Assembly: GCF_027924185.1 (NCBI RefSeq)
Contig: NZ_BRVO01000002.1
Span: 992,001 to 1,056,000, forward strand
DNA length: 64,000 nt
Source of the DNA: Neptunitalea lumnitzerae
Lineage (GTDB): Bacteria; Bacteroidota; Bacteroidia; Flavobacteriales; Flavobacteriaceae
Direction of reading: 5' to 3'
Every line of letters starts with the position of its first letter. Position 1 is the stretch's first letter. Below the pieces are notes generated by a model that worked only from the letters and a program-made list of their open reading frames with translations, was not told where the DNA came from and ran no database searches. Made by a program: the position numbers and the translations under genes. Positions 37,952-47,500 of this stretch are shown piece by piece.

Positions 37952-38968
37952 ATGAAAAAAGACAACAAATTTGTAGTGTACTGGTTACTTACAGGATGCT
38001 TTTTAATATTCATCATGGTAGTAATTGGTGGTATAACCCGATTAACACATTCTGGCTTATCCATTTCTGATTATAAATTAATTACAGGAACCATCCCTCC
38101 TATTGGAGACCAAGAATGGAATGAAGCTTTTGAATTATACAAACAATACCCAGAATACCAAAAGCTGAATACCCATTTTACCATTGAAGACTTTAAAGAT
38201 ATTTATTTTTGGGAGTGGCTTCACCGACTTATAGGACGTATGATTGGTATGATATTTTTAATTCCGTTTTTGTACTTCTTAGTACGTAAGCAATTAACAA
38301 GTTCTACCATAAGAAAATCCGTCATCCTTTTACTATTGGGAGGGCTTCAAGGCTTTTTTGGTTGGTATATGGTTAAAAGTGGTTTGGTAGATCGCCCAGA
38401 TGTAAGCCATTACAGACTAGCACTACACTTAACTACTGCCTTTATTACTTTTGCTGCAACACTTTGGGTAGCATTAGATATCATATATCCAGATAGAATA
38501 TCGGTCAACAAAAAATTTAGAAACCTAATTAGATTGGCCCTAATTATACTTTTAATACAAATTATATGGGGTGCTTTTGTTGCAGGGTTAGATGCCGGAT
38601 TTATTCATAATCATTGGCCATTAATGAGCGAAGGAAAACTAATACACCCAACAGTTTACACCGAACAAGAACCTTTGATGAAAAACTTTTTTGAAGGTAA
38701 AAGCGGAGTTCAGTTTGTTCATAGATATTTGGCATATGTAGTAGTTATTTTCATTTTAGTCTTATACCTAAAAGGAAAAACTATGAGTCTTACACTTACT
38801 CAAAAAAAAGGTTTAAGAGCCTTAATGTTTATTGTAATTTTACAATTTATACTAGGTGTTTTTACTATCTTACTTGCCGTACCGGTTTGGTTAGGGGTAG
38901 CACACCAAGTAGGAGCTTTCTTTTTATTAAGCGCCATGACCTATACATTACATAGGTTTAGCAAATAA
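37952..38968 (+). CDS. ctaA: heme A synthase, COX15/CtaA family
   Basis: 338 aa with about eight membrane helices. CtaA oxidises the C8 methyl of heme O to the formyl group of heme A, needed for aa3-type oxidases. Expected heme-ligand histidines appear in WEWLHRLIGRM, SHYRLALHLTT, QFVHRYLAYVV and GVAHQVGAFF. Helix 1 carries the family motif GGITRLTHSGLSISDY, and the fifth segment has IWGAFVAGLDAGFIHNHWPLM. The start is 1 bp after the CCA-enzyme stop. The length and motifs match the type 2 COX15 subgroup. No cytochrome oxidase genes are in the window. Confidence 0.94.
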   Translation: MKKDNKFVVYWLLTGCFLIFIMVVIGGITRLTHSGLSISDYKLITGTIPPIGDQEWNEAFELYKQYPEYQKLNTHFTIEDFKDIYFWEWLHRLIGRMIGMIFLIPFLYFLVRKQLTSSTIRKSVILLLLGGLQGFFGWYMVKSGLVDRPDVSHYRLALHLTTAFITFAATLWVALDIIYPDRISVNKKFRNLIRLALIILLIQIIWGAFVAGLDAGFIHNHWPLMSEGKLIHPTVYTEQEPLMKNFFEGKSGVQFVHRYLAYVVVIFILVLYLKGKTMSLTLTQKKGLRALMFIVILQFILGVFTILLAVPVWLGVAHQVGAFFLLSAMTYTLHRFSK

Positions 38969-38999
38969 TTATTTTTTCAGTTTAAACATATTTTTTACA

Positions 39000-39521
39000 A
39001 TGATATATAAGTTTAGAGTTATACTTGATGCAGAGGATGATGTAATTAGAGACATTGCCATAGAATCATCGGCAACCATGGAAGATTTTCATAATGCCAT
39101 TACACAAGCATTTGGATTTGACGGAACAGAAATGGCTTCTTTCTATGTAAGTGATGATGAATGGACCCAAGGAGAAGAAATATCTTTGTTTGACATGAGC
39201 GATGGCTCATCTGAAGTTCGTTTAATGAATGAAACTTCTTTAGACGATGCCGCTTCAGAAGATCAAAACAAATTGATTTATGTATACGACTTTTTTAGCA
39301 TGTGGACATTCTTTGTAGAGCTAGCAGAAGTTAGTGAAGATGATAATGAAGTTGCTTACCCTAGTTTATTATTTTCTCATGGAGAGTTACCAGAATCTGC
39401 TCCTGTAAAAGATTTTGAAGCAGAAGAAATGAGTTCAGATTTTGGAAGTCTTGAAGGCAATGACGATGATGATGACTTTAACAATTACGACGATTACGAT
39501 TTTGACGAGAACTGGAATTAA
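39000..39521 (+). CDS. plasmid pRiA4b ORF-3-like protein with acidic tail
   Basis: 173 aa. The first 120 residues (MIYKFRVILDAEDDVIRDIAI, MEDFHNAITQAFGFDG, ASFYVSDDEWTQGEEISLF) match the pRiA4b ORF-3/IS1096 TnpR-like domain, a conserved fold of unknown function. The C-terminal 35 residues are very acidic (stretches such as GNDDDDDFNNYDDYDFDE). Despite the family name, there is no transposon or plasmid context; chromosomal copies like this are common in Bacteroidota. It lies 31 bp after ctaA and 46 bp before the nucleoid-associated protein gene. Confidence 0.82.
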   Translation: MIYKFRVILDAEDDVIRDIAIESSATMEDFHNAITQAFGFDGTEMASFYVSDDEWTQGEEISLFDMSDGSSEVRLMNETSLDDAASEDQNKLIYVYDFFSMWTFFVELAEVSEDDNEVAYPSLLFSHGELPESAPVKDFEAEEMSSDFGSLEGNDDDDDFNNYDDYDFDENWN

Positions 39522-39567
39522 TATTCCGGTTATTTAAATAAACCAAATAAATAGTTTACACCAAAGA

Positions 39568-40626
39568 ATGATTAATTTATATCCTACACACATTGAAAGC
39601 CTATCTATCCACAAAGTGGGTAACAAAAGCAAAAACGAAGGTGTTTTCTTTTCTGAAAACCCATACCAGCTAAATGATGAAATCTTAGGATTATTAAAAG
39701 AATACTTCTTTAAACCATTTAGAGATAAAGAAGAAAACTATTTACGTTTTGATGATGATGTTGATGTAGAGCTTAATGAGCTTTATAAAATAGCAGTAGA
39801 AATTTTTACAGACCCTGCCTCTATTCATGATAACTCTAAAAAAATAGCTACGCATTTATTTGAACAATCAAACCACCCACACATTAAGCCAGGAGAAGTA
39901 TATGTGGCTTATCTAAACGATGTGGTATTGGATAATGAGAAAATGGACGCGATTGGTATTTTTAAAAGTGAGCTAAAGCAAGACTTTCTTCAATTTGAAG
40001 AAAATGGTAACGACATTAATATTTTAATTAAACAAGGTATTAATATAAACAAACTAGATAAAGGTTGTATTATATTAAACACCAATAAAGCAGATGGTTT
40101 TAAATTACTATCTATAGACAGTAACCGCTATGATGCTAAATATTGGTTAGAAAACTTTTTAAATGTTGATGCGTTAACCGATGAAACTTTCTTTACCAAA
40201 AAGTATTTAAAATTCTGTAAAGACTTTGCTAAAGATGTGGTACTTCCTGCTGAAGATAAAAAGGAAGAAGTTATGTTTATGAACAGAGCTGTAAACCACT
40301 TTGCTAAAAATGATGATTTTGAAGAAACAGCATTTTTAAATGAGGTTATTGATAACCCAGATTTAATACCAGAGTTTAAACATTACAAAACAGAAAAAGG
40401 ACCTAAGTATAATATTGAAGATGTAAGTAGCTTCCCTATTGCTAACAAAGCCGTTTCAGATGCTCGTAAAAAAATGAAAAACGTAATTAATCTTGATACA
40501 AATGTTCAGATTAAAATGGATTTCATTAACCCGGAAAGCGCTGAAAAATTTGTTGAAAAAGGTTGGGACGAAGAACGTCAAATGTATTACTACTTAGTAT
40601 ACTTTAACAAAGAAGAAAAGAACTAA
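39568..40626 (+). CDS. nucleoid-associated protein, NdpA/YejK family
   Basis: 352 aa, soluble. The segments EVYVAYLNDVVLDNEKMDAIGIFKSE and LDKGCIILNTNKADG are typical of the 37-kDa nucleoid-associated family (E. coli YejK). This family co-purifies with the nucleoid but has an undefined role. The C-terminal third, with VNHFAKNDDFEETAFL and NVQIKMDFINPES, also fits Bacteroidota members. The stop codon overlaps the start of the next gene (TAATG), so translational coupling with the TlpA-like lipoprotein gene is likely, although the two functions show no obvious link. Confidence 0.87.
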   Translation: MINLYPTHIESLSIHKVGNKSKNEGVFFSENPYQLNDEILGLLKEYFFKPFRDKEENYLRFDDDVDVELNELYKIAVEIFTDPASIHDNSKKIATHLFEQSNHPHIKPGEVYVAYLNDVVLDNEKMDAIGIFKSELKQDFLQFEENGNDINILIKQGININKLDKGCIILNTNKADGFKLLSIDSNRYDAKYWLENFLNVDALTDETFFTKKYLKFCKDFAKDVVLPAEDKKEEVMFMNRAVNHFAKNDDFEETAFLNEVIDNPDLIPEFKHYKTEKGPKYNIEDVSSFPIANKAVSDARKKMKNVINLDTNVQIKMDFINPESAEKFVEKGWDEERQMYYYLVYFNKEEKN

Positions 40627-41639
40627 TGAAACTACTGAGCTACATTGTTATTTTAGTAATCTTTGCTAGTTGCGCTAAAAACAGCAACGATGGTTACACC
40701 ATAGAAGGAACCTTTAATAATTATGTTTTTGAGGGGTATATATACCTTAATACCCCTTATAAAAAAGATAGCTCATTAGTAAAAAATAATCGGTTTTCCT
40801 TTACAGGGAAAACCGATTTTCCTATTCAAGGATGGCTTACCGCTACAAACAGTGATAAACTAGCTTGGCTGTATATTGAAAACAGCCATATTCAACTTAC
40901 TTTAGACAATGCTAGTAACTTAAAAGTGCTAGACATTAAAGGTTCTGCAAGCCACACCAAACAACACAAATTTGAAACTTTTTTAAATGAGCATTATAAG
41001 GATGCTAATTTTGACACAGCTCTTAAAGATTCATTAGAAACCTTTATAACCGAAAACCCATCGCATAGCTTAAGTGCAAAGTTTTTAGGAAAAATAGCTT
41101 CTGAAACCTGGATTTTAAGTGCGGAAGAAGTGTCTTTACTAAAAAGCAAGCTTGACACCTCTAAGCAAAGTAAAACCGACATATTTGTAATAAATCAAGC
41201 CATAGAAAAATTGAAAGAATTTGGTATAGGTGCCACTTTCAAAGACTTTGACTTATATGATTTAGATGATGAAACAAAAAACAGCAGCACTGTTACAGCA
41301 CCCTATTTGTTAGTAGATTTTTGGGCTAGTTGGTGCGTACCCTGCAGAAAACAAAATCCTGATTGGGTACAACTATATAAAAAATACCAACATGATGGTT
41401 TTGACATATTAAGTATTTCCATTGAAGACGGTACAGATGCTTGGCACAAAGCCATAGAAAAAGACCACCTTACTTGGAACCACCTAAGAGCTGGTAACGA
41501 GTTTGAAAGCCCACTAGTAGAACACTATCAATTTTACAGCATTCCTTATAACATCCTCATCAATGAAGACAGAAAAATAATAGGAGTGAATGTTGAGCCC
41601 GATAAATTAGCATACCACTTAAACCAACTATTGCATTAA
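40626..41639 (+). CDS. TlpA-like thioredoxin lipoprotein with DUF4369-like N-domain
   Basis: 337 aa. The lipobox in VILVIFASCAKN gives lipid attachment near C17. An N-terminal beta domain of DUF4369 type (about 22-110) starts with YTIEGTFNNYVFEGYIYLNTP. The C-terminal thioredoxin fold (about 200-335) has the CxxC active site in DFWASWCVPCRKQN and the cis-Pro loop in FYSIPYNILINE. These proteins are membrane-anchored periplasmic disulfide reductases or isomerases in Bacteroidota; clients are unknown. Start overlaps the stop of the preceding gene; its 3' end overlaps the convergent next gene by 12 bp. Confidence 0.88.
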   Translation: MKLLSYIVILVIFASCAKNSNDGYTIEGTFNNYVFEGYIYLNTPYKKDSSLVKNNRFSFTGKTDFPIQGWLTATNSDKLAWLYIENSHIQLTLDNASNLKVLDIKGSASHTKQHKFETFLNEHYKDANFDTALKDSLETFITENPSHSLSAKFLGKIASETWILSAEEVSLLKSKLDTSKQSKTDIFVINQAIEKLKEFGIGATFKDFDLYDLDDETKNSSTVTAPYLLVDFWASWCVPCRKQNPDWVQLYKKYQHDGFDILSISIEDGTDAWHKAIEKDHLTWNHLRAGNEFESPLVEHYQFYSIPYNILINEDRKIIGVNVEPDKLAYHLNQLLH

Positions 41640-42692
41640 TCTGGTCATATTAACATCTTCATAGTTTCTTCTAATAAAATCTAACGCAGCTGTAAGTATT
41701 TCACCCATATTAGAAGCTTTCTTAAACTCTAAATCATTAGTAAATTCAAAAATTTCAAGCTTTAAACTATCTACATATTCTTGCTTAGAAATATGATCTG
41801 CTTTCATACAACTTAATAAATCTCTAAGTTGTTCTAAAGAATTTAAAATACGCTTTGCTACGATAGAACGTTCCTCTACTTTGTATTGATTTATGGATGT
41901 TTTTTGAAGTTTTGCCCTTACTAAATCAACCATAATTCTGTTCTCTTTAAAAAACTGAGGTCTATATACTTTTAATCTACCCTCATAACATTGCTGATCA
42001 AAATCAATAGCACGCACTTTATAAACCACATGATCAAAATCTGGGGTTACAACAAACACATAGTTGTAACTACGCATATCACCCAAAAGCCTAATCATAC
42101 AACGCTCATTAAACTTTACAAACTCTTTGGCAATTTGCGATTTTTGAAACTCGGTACAATCAGGTAAAAATTCTTTAATAAAAATATCTCCGGGTATCCC
42201 AGCTATATGCTCTTCTATTAAGGTATCTTTATAAACTAAATAGTTTAAGTTATAAGGAGACAACATATGCTCTAACTCTAACCCATAAATTCTTGAAGCA
42301 TCTGCTTTTTTAATATAGAAATACGTAAAGTTATCATTCAAAACATTTCTCACCTTCACTCTAAAGGGTTGCGAATTTCCGAACGTACAGAAATCTATGG
42401 TATCTACATTTAGGTATTGCAAAATATCATCATTACCATCAGATATAAGAATGGAATATACTTTTTTTAATGCATAATCAATTTCTTCTCGTTCAAATTC
42501 ATTGTAATACACACGTAACCAAAGGGTATCATTATCATCTTCATCGTATACCACTATAGAACCTGAAAACCTAAGTAAATCTTCATAAAATATAGGTATT
42601 TTTATATTTCTACTATACTCATTTAAATACTCATTTAGTTTTTCTGAAATAGGAAAACTAGGCTTTTTCTTAGACATTAAATCGTCTCCCAT
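41628..42692 (-). CDS. unrecognised protein with protein-kinase-like motifs
   Basis: 354 aa; I do not recognise a named family. It is soluble, without signal peptide or membrane segment. A series of features resembles a degenerate kinase fold: a beta3-like lysine (FYIKKADA, K128/K129), a following acidic helix (RIYGLELEHML), a hinge-like EEHIAGIPGD (161-169), a catalytic-loop-like GDMRSYNYVF with D205 and N210 in the exact DxxxxN spacing, and AIDFDQQ (D230) in the place of DFG. The glycine loop is unclear. The C-terminal 100 residues are helical. An alternative start is M6 (42677). It converges on the TlpA-like gene with a 12-bp overlap. Confidence 0.55.
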   Translation of the reverse strand: MGDDLMSKKKPSFPISEKLNEYLNEYSRNIKIPIFYEDLLRFSGSIVVYDEDDNDTLWLRVYYNEFEREEIDYALKKVYSILISDGNDDILQYLNVDTIDFCTFGNSQPFRVKVRNVLNDNFTYFYIKKADASRIYGLELEHMLSPYNLNYLVYKDTLIEEHIAGIPGDIFIKEFLPDCTEFQKSQIAKEFVKFNERCMIRLLGDMRSYNYVFVVTPDFDHVVYKVRAIDFDQQCYEGRLKVYRPQFFKENRIMVDLVRAKLQKTSINQYKVEERSIVAKRILNSLEQLRDLLSCMKADHISKQEYVDSLKLEIFEFTNDLEFKKASNMGEILTAALDFIRRNYEDVNMTRLMQ

Positions 42693-42708
42693 TGTAAAAT
42701 CGTTTTAT

Positions 42709-42716
42709 CAAAAATA
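42709..42716 (-). promoter_or_regulatory. -7 promoter element of the kinase-like gene
   Basis: The minus strand reads TATTTTTG (TAnnTTTG), 17 bp before the ATG at 42692, with a TTG 18 bp further upstream (42737-42735). Confidence 0.45.
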
Positions 42717-42750
42717 ACATTTATTGTAACAAATCAACGGATTACTCGTC

Positions 42751-43680
42751 ATGTTTAATGAACCTCATAACAAAATTTCAATTTTGAAAACAATACTAAC
42801 TATAAATAACCTCACCAAGAAATTTGGAAAACTTACCGCCGTAAACGATCTATCTTTCACCATAGAAAAAGGAAATATATACGGCATTCTTGGCCCAAAC
42901 GGAAGTGGTAAGTCTACAACTTTAGGGATAGTGCTTAATGTGGTTAACAAAACCTCTGGAGATTTTTTCTGGTTTGACGGACACACTTCTACACATCAAG
43001 CCTTAAAAAAAGTAGGAGCTATCATTGAGCGCCCAAACTTTTACCCTTATATGACGGCTTACCAAAATCTAAAATTAGTATGTAAGATTAAAGAAGTAAG
43101 CAACGCCAAAATTGAAGAAAAATTAAAATTAGTAGAACTTTGGGATAGAAGAAACGATAAGTTTAAAACCTACTCTTTAGGTATGAAACAACGTTTAGCC
43201 ATTGCTTCTGCACTGTTAAACGACCCGGAGATTTTAATTTTAGATGAACCTACAAACGGACTAGACCCTCAAGGGATTCACCAAATAAGAGAACTTATTT
43301 TGCAAATTGCAGCAACTGGAACTACTATTTTACTTGCTTCACACCTTTTAGATGAAGTTGAAAAAGTATGTAGCCATGTAGTAATTTTAAGAAAGGGTGT
43401 TAAATTATACTCAGGACGGGTAGATGAAATGGTAGCCAGTTATGGATTTGTTGAACTAAAGGCTGCTGACAATGAAAAACTACTTAAAACTTTAGAAAGC
43501 TATGATGCCATTGGCAAAATTGTAGAAAAAGAAAATAAAGTAACTGCATTTTTAACCAAAGAAATAGCTGCAGAAGAACTAAACACGTACCTATTTAATA
43601 AAGGTATTGTACTTAGTCATTTAGTAAAACGTAAGGAAAGTCTTGAAGACCAATTTTTACAATTAACCTCCAACAAATAA
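42751..43680 (+). CDS. ABC transporter ATP-binding protein (ABC-2 type exporter)
   Basis: 309 aa. The nucleotide-binding domain has Walker A GPNGSGKST (about 49-57), signature YSLGMKQRLAIA, Walker B ILILDEPTNGLDPQG and the switch histidine in LLASHLLDEVE. The C-terminal 90 residues are the accessory region common in CcmA/BcrA/DrrA-type ATPases. The start is uncertain: the conserved part begins at KTILTINNLTKKFGK, so a TTG at 42784 could be used instead of the ATG at 42751. The partner permease follows 5 bp later, so both form one operon. Substrate unknown; such pairs handle antibiotics, bacteriocins or gliding-related functions. Confidence 0.9.
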   Translation: MFNEPHNKISILKTILTINNLTKKFGKLTAVNDLSFTIEKGNIYGILGPNGSGKSTTLGIVLNVVNKTSGDFFWFDGHTSTHQALKKVGAIIERPNFYPYMTAYQNLKLVCKIKEVSNAKIEEKLKLVELWDRRNDKFKTYSLGMKQRLAIASALLNDPEILILDEPTNGLDPQGIHQIRELILQIAATGTTILLASHLLDEVEKVCSHVVILRKGVKLYSGRVDEMVASYGFVELKAADNEKLLKTLESYDAIGKIVEKENKVTAFLTKEIAAEELNTYLFNKGIVLSHLVKRKESLEDQFLQLTSNK

Positions 43681-43685
43681 TTCGC

Positions 43686-44522
43686 ATGAAAAGACTTTTA
43701 CAAATAGAATTTATAAAGCTTTGGAACAGCAGAGCTAGTAAAATATTAATTATAGCATATTTTGCCATACTATCATTAATCAGCATATTAGCTTCTATTA
43801 AGTTTGATATTGGTGAAATACATTTTAGATTGGCAGACCAAGGTATTTTTAACTTCCCTTACATTTGGCATTTAAACACCTGGATTGCAGGTTTTTTAAA
43901 AATATTCTTCGCAATAGTCATTGTATCCATGATGTCTAATGAATACACCAACAAAACTTTAAAACAAAACTTAATTGACGGATTAAGTAAAAAAGAGTTT
44001 GTACTTTCTAAGTTTTACATGGTATTAATCTTTTCATTGGTATCTACAATATTCATTTGTATTTTAACATTAGTACTAGGACTCATCTTTTCAGATTTTA
44101 ACACTCCTCTGGTAATTTTGAAAGATACGGACTACTTGCTTGCGTACTTTGTAAAACTACTAGGTTTTTTCTCTATCTGTTTATTTTTAGGTATGCTAGT
44201 AAGAAAATCTGCTTTTGCTTTAGGATTTCTATTTATATGGTATATCCTAGAGTGGATTGGCTACTCAGCGTTAAACCACTATTTTCCAGACAATTCAAAC
44301 ATACCAGATAAAATTTTTAATTTTTTCCCTATTAATTCTTTAGCTAATTTGGTGAAAGAACCAGTTACACGATTCAATCCTGTAAAAACAGCATCTAACT
44401 TAATTGGAGAAACAATTGTAAAGGATTACTTAACACATTGGTACGAATATGCGATTGCTTTAGCATGGACATTTATTTTCATCTTTTTTACACATATCAT
44501 ACTAAAAAAGAGAAATTTATAA
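43686..44522 (+). CDS. ABC-2 type transporter permease
   Basis: 278 aa with six predicted membrane helices (about 20-40, 75-95, 110-135, 150-172, 178-198, 250-272). The opening MKRLLQIEFIKLWNSRASKILI and the NEYTNKTLKQNLIDGLSKKEFVLSK loop are typical of the ABC-2 permease family. It partners with the ATPase encoded immediately upstream and would form a homodimer or a dimer with another permease. A -7 element for the giant adhesin gene follows, so that gene is probably transcribed separately. Substrate unknown. Confidence 0.88.
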   Translation: MKRLLQIEFIKLWNSRASKILIIAYFAILSLISILASIKFDIGEIHFRLADQGIFNFPYIWHLNTWIAGFLKIFFAIVIVSMMSNEYTNKTLKQNLIDGLSKKEFVLSKFYMVLIFSLVSTIFICILTLVLGLIFSDFNTPLVILKDTDYLLAYFVKLLGFFSICLFLGMLVRKSAFALGFLFIWYILEWIGYSALNHYFPDNSNIPDKIFNFFPINSLANLVKEPVTRFNPVKTASNLIGETIVKDYLTHWYEYAIALAWTFIFIFFTHIILKKRNL

Positions 44523-44532
44523 TACTAATTAT

Positions 44533-44540
44533 TATATTTG
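44533..44540 (+). promoter_or_regulatory. -7 promoter element of the 1991-aa T9SS gene
   Basis: TATATTTG matches TAnnTTTG, 19 bp before the ATG at 44560. Confidence 0.5.
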
Positions 44541-44559
44541 GGGCTTAAACTACCCAACT

Positions 44560-47500
44560 ATGCTAAAAAAGTACATTTTTTTAATTTTTTTAACAGTATC
44601 CGTTAATATTGTTAAATCTCAAAAAGAAGCCGCTAATTGGTACTTTGGTAACTATGCAGGAATTGCGTTTGACCCATGTGACAGTTTACAATTTGATCAT
44701 GTGTTGTATGATGGGGCGCTATCTACTACTGAAGGTTGTGCTTCCATTAGTAAAAAATCAGATGGTTCCTTATTATTTTACACAGACGGAACCTATGTTT
44801 ACAATCGTAATCATACCCAAATGCCGAACGGCTCAGGCTTAATTGGAGACCCGTCAAGTACGCAGTCTGGTATTATAGTTCCGTTTACTGACGACGATCA
44901 AAAATTTTATATTTTCACAGTAGATGATGGTTCAGGACCTTTGGCCTACTCCGTAGTGGATATGTCACTAGACTCTGGTTTTGGAGATGTAGTTGCTTCA
45001 CAAAAAAACATTTTACTACTCAATAGTACCTCAGAAAAAATTTGTGCTACAGAATCTGATAATGACGGTTATTGGGTGATCGCTTATGGAAATTCATCTC
45101 CTCCTTATACAACAATGGCAGCTTTCGAAATTACTGCAGCAGGAGTACAACCACCAGTTATTTCTAATTTAGCATTAAATCAAAACAGTGATTCTAGAGG
45201 TTATTTAAAAATTTCACCTGATGGTACTAAAATAGCCTGCGCATCGGCATCAGCAGACGAGTTATACCTCTACAATTTTGATCCAGCAACGGGCGCTGTA
45301 TACGATGAAACACACTTGGGTATATTCACCAGTAATGACACACCATACGGTTTAGAATTTTCAACCAATAGTAATATTTTGTATTGTCATTCATATAATG
45401 GTTCATCTTCATCTAACTTAATTCAATACGATTTAACTGCTGATGATATTGAACTATCGCAAATAACCCTCCATGAAGGGAATAATGTATTTAGAGGTGC
45501 ACTACAATTAGGTATTGACGGTCGTATTTACAGAACTGTCCCTCTAAGTTATACTACGGGAACCAATTATTTAAGTGTAATTGAACATCCGAACGTCTAT
45601 GGCCCTGGTTGTGGTTATACACACAATGCAATTGATTTAGGAACTGGAATAGCTACACAAGGTTTACCTCCTTTTATTTCTAGTTTTCTGCACACAAATA
45701 TTGAAGAAGAGTACATTTGTGAGACAGACACCACAGAAATAGAATTACTATATGAATTTAATGAAGCAAATGGCTATATTGAATGGGATTTTGGAGATCC
45801 CGATTCTCCTGACAATATTTATGTAGGGCCTAATGGGGGCTTAACAGCTACTCATGTATTTACACATCCAGGAACTTTTGAGGTAATTGCTACGATACAT
45901 GATGGATGTATAGAGAAAAATGTAAAGAATGAAATTACAATATACGAGTTACCTGATCAAGAAGTTGATTTAATAGAATGGATAGCGTGTACCTCTAATT
46001 TAGATGGTAGTTATGAATTTGATTTCACCGAAAAAGACGCTGAAATTTTGGGTAATACTCCTATCGACTTTACGGTAAATTATTACTTTACGCAAACAGA
46101 TGCAGAAAACGAAACCAATCCTATTACTGGACCGTATACATATACATCTAACACACCAGAAATGATCTACGCCGTAATTGTAAACCCAGACCATCCTGAA
46201 TGTAGAAAGATAGATGCTTTTGAAATAGGTACGGAATTACAACCTGTTGTAAACCAAATGGAAGGGTTTGCTTTATGTGACGAAGGGTTAACCTACATGG
46301 AAATTGATTTAACACCCAAAATAGCCGAAGCATTAGGTACACAAGATAATACTCTTTTTAATGTAAGCTTTCACAGTTCGTTATACAATGCAGAAGATGA
46401 TTTATATCCGCTTTCTTTAAATTATAATGCTGTAACTACAACGCATACTATTTATGTAAGAGTAGAAAATGTAAATCATGAAGATTGTTACGAGATTGGA
46501 ACTTTTGAAATCTTATTTTATGATTCCCCTACTGCAACACCAGTAGATGATATTTACGGTTGCTTAGATGAAACCACAGGTTTAGCTACGTTTGATACCG
46601 ATGGTATTACAGAGGCTATACTTAATGGGGCATCGCATTCTGTTTTATTCTTTGATGCTAATGGAAACTCTTTAGGTAATGAATTACCAGACCCTTTAGA
46701 TATTGCTCCACAAACTATCACAGCACAGGTAACAGACAGTTACCCTGTATGTTATAATTTTGATGGCTCTAACTTTACTCTAAATGGAGACGCATATTAT
46801 ACAACTGCTACTAATGACACCATTGAATTAACTCATTACGAATCATTACCAGATGCTGATGGTAATATGGGTAGTGCATGGGCTAACAGTATGTTTGATA
46901 TTACGGAAGACTTTAATATTGATGCACAATTATATTTTGGACTTTATAATGCGGGAGCTGATGGTATAGCTTTCGTATTACAGCCATTAACAGCAAGTGC
47001 TGGTACTATTGGTGGTGGACTAGGCTATGAAGGCATCGCTCCTTCTTTAGCTGTAGAGTTTGATACCTTTAATAATGCAGATGACCCATTGGTTAATGAT
47101 CATATTGCTATTATTTCTGATGGTAACGCTTCAAACTTACCAGCTCACTCGGAATACACTACTCCTTATGATGCAGGAAATATAGAAGATGGACAATGGC
47201 ATTCTGTAAACTTTAATTGGGATGCAGACACCATGACTTATACCATCACTTATGAAGGTACTGTAGTACAAACAGCTACTATAGATATGCTAAATGATGT
47301 ATTTGCAGGTAACCCATATGTTTATTGGGGCTTTACTGCCGCTACTGGTGCTGCAACAAATACCCAAATGGTTCTAGTTGAGAATTTTTGTGGGGCACAG
47401 CAAGATGTAGGTTGTTCTGATTCCATTACTTTTGACTTAATTGGAGTAACTCCATTAGACTTAACACCTATAACTCCTCTTGAAACATGTGATACAGACG

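Noticed and set aside
39000-39521. Mobile element suggested by the plasmid pRiA4b ORF-3 / IS1096 family name
   Set aside because: No transposase, terminal inverted repeats or target duplication were seen; this domain is common as a chromosomal single gene.
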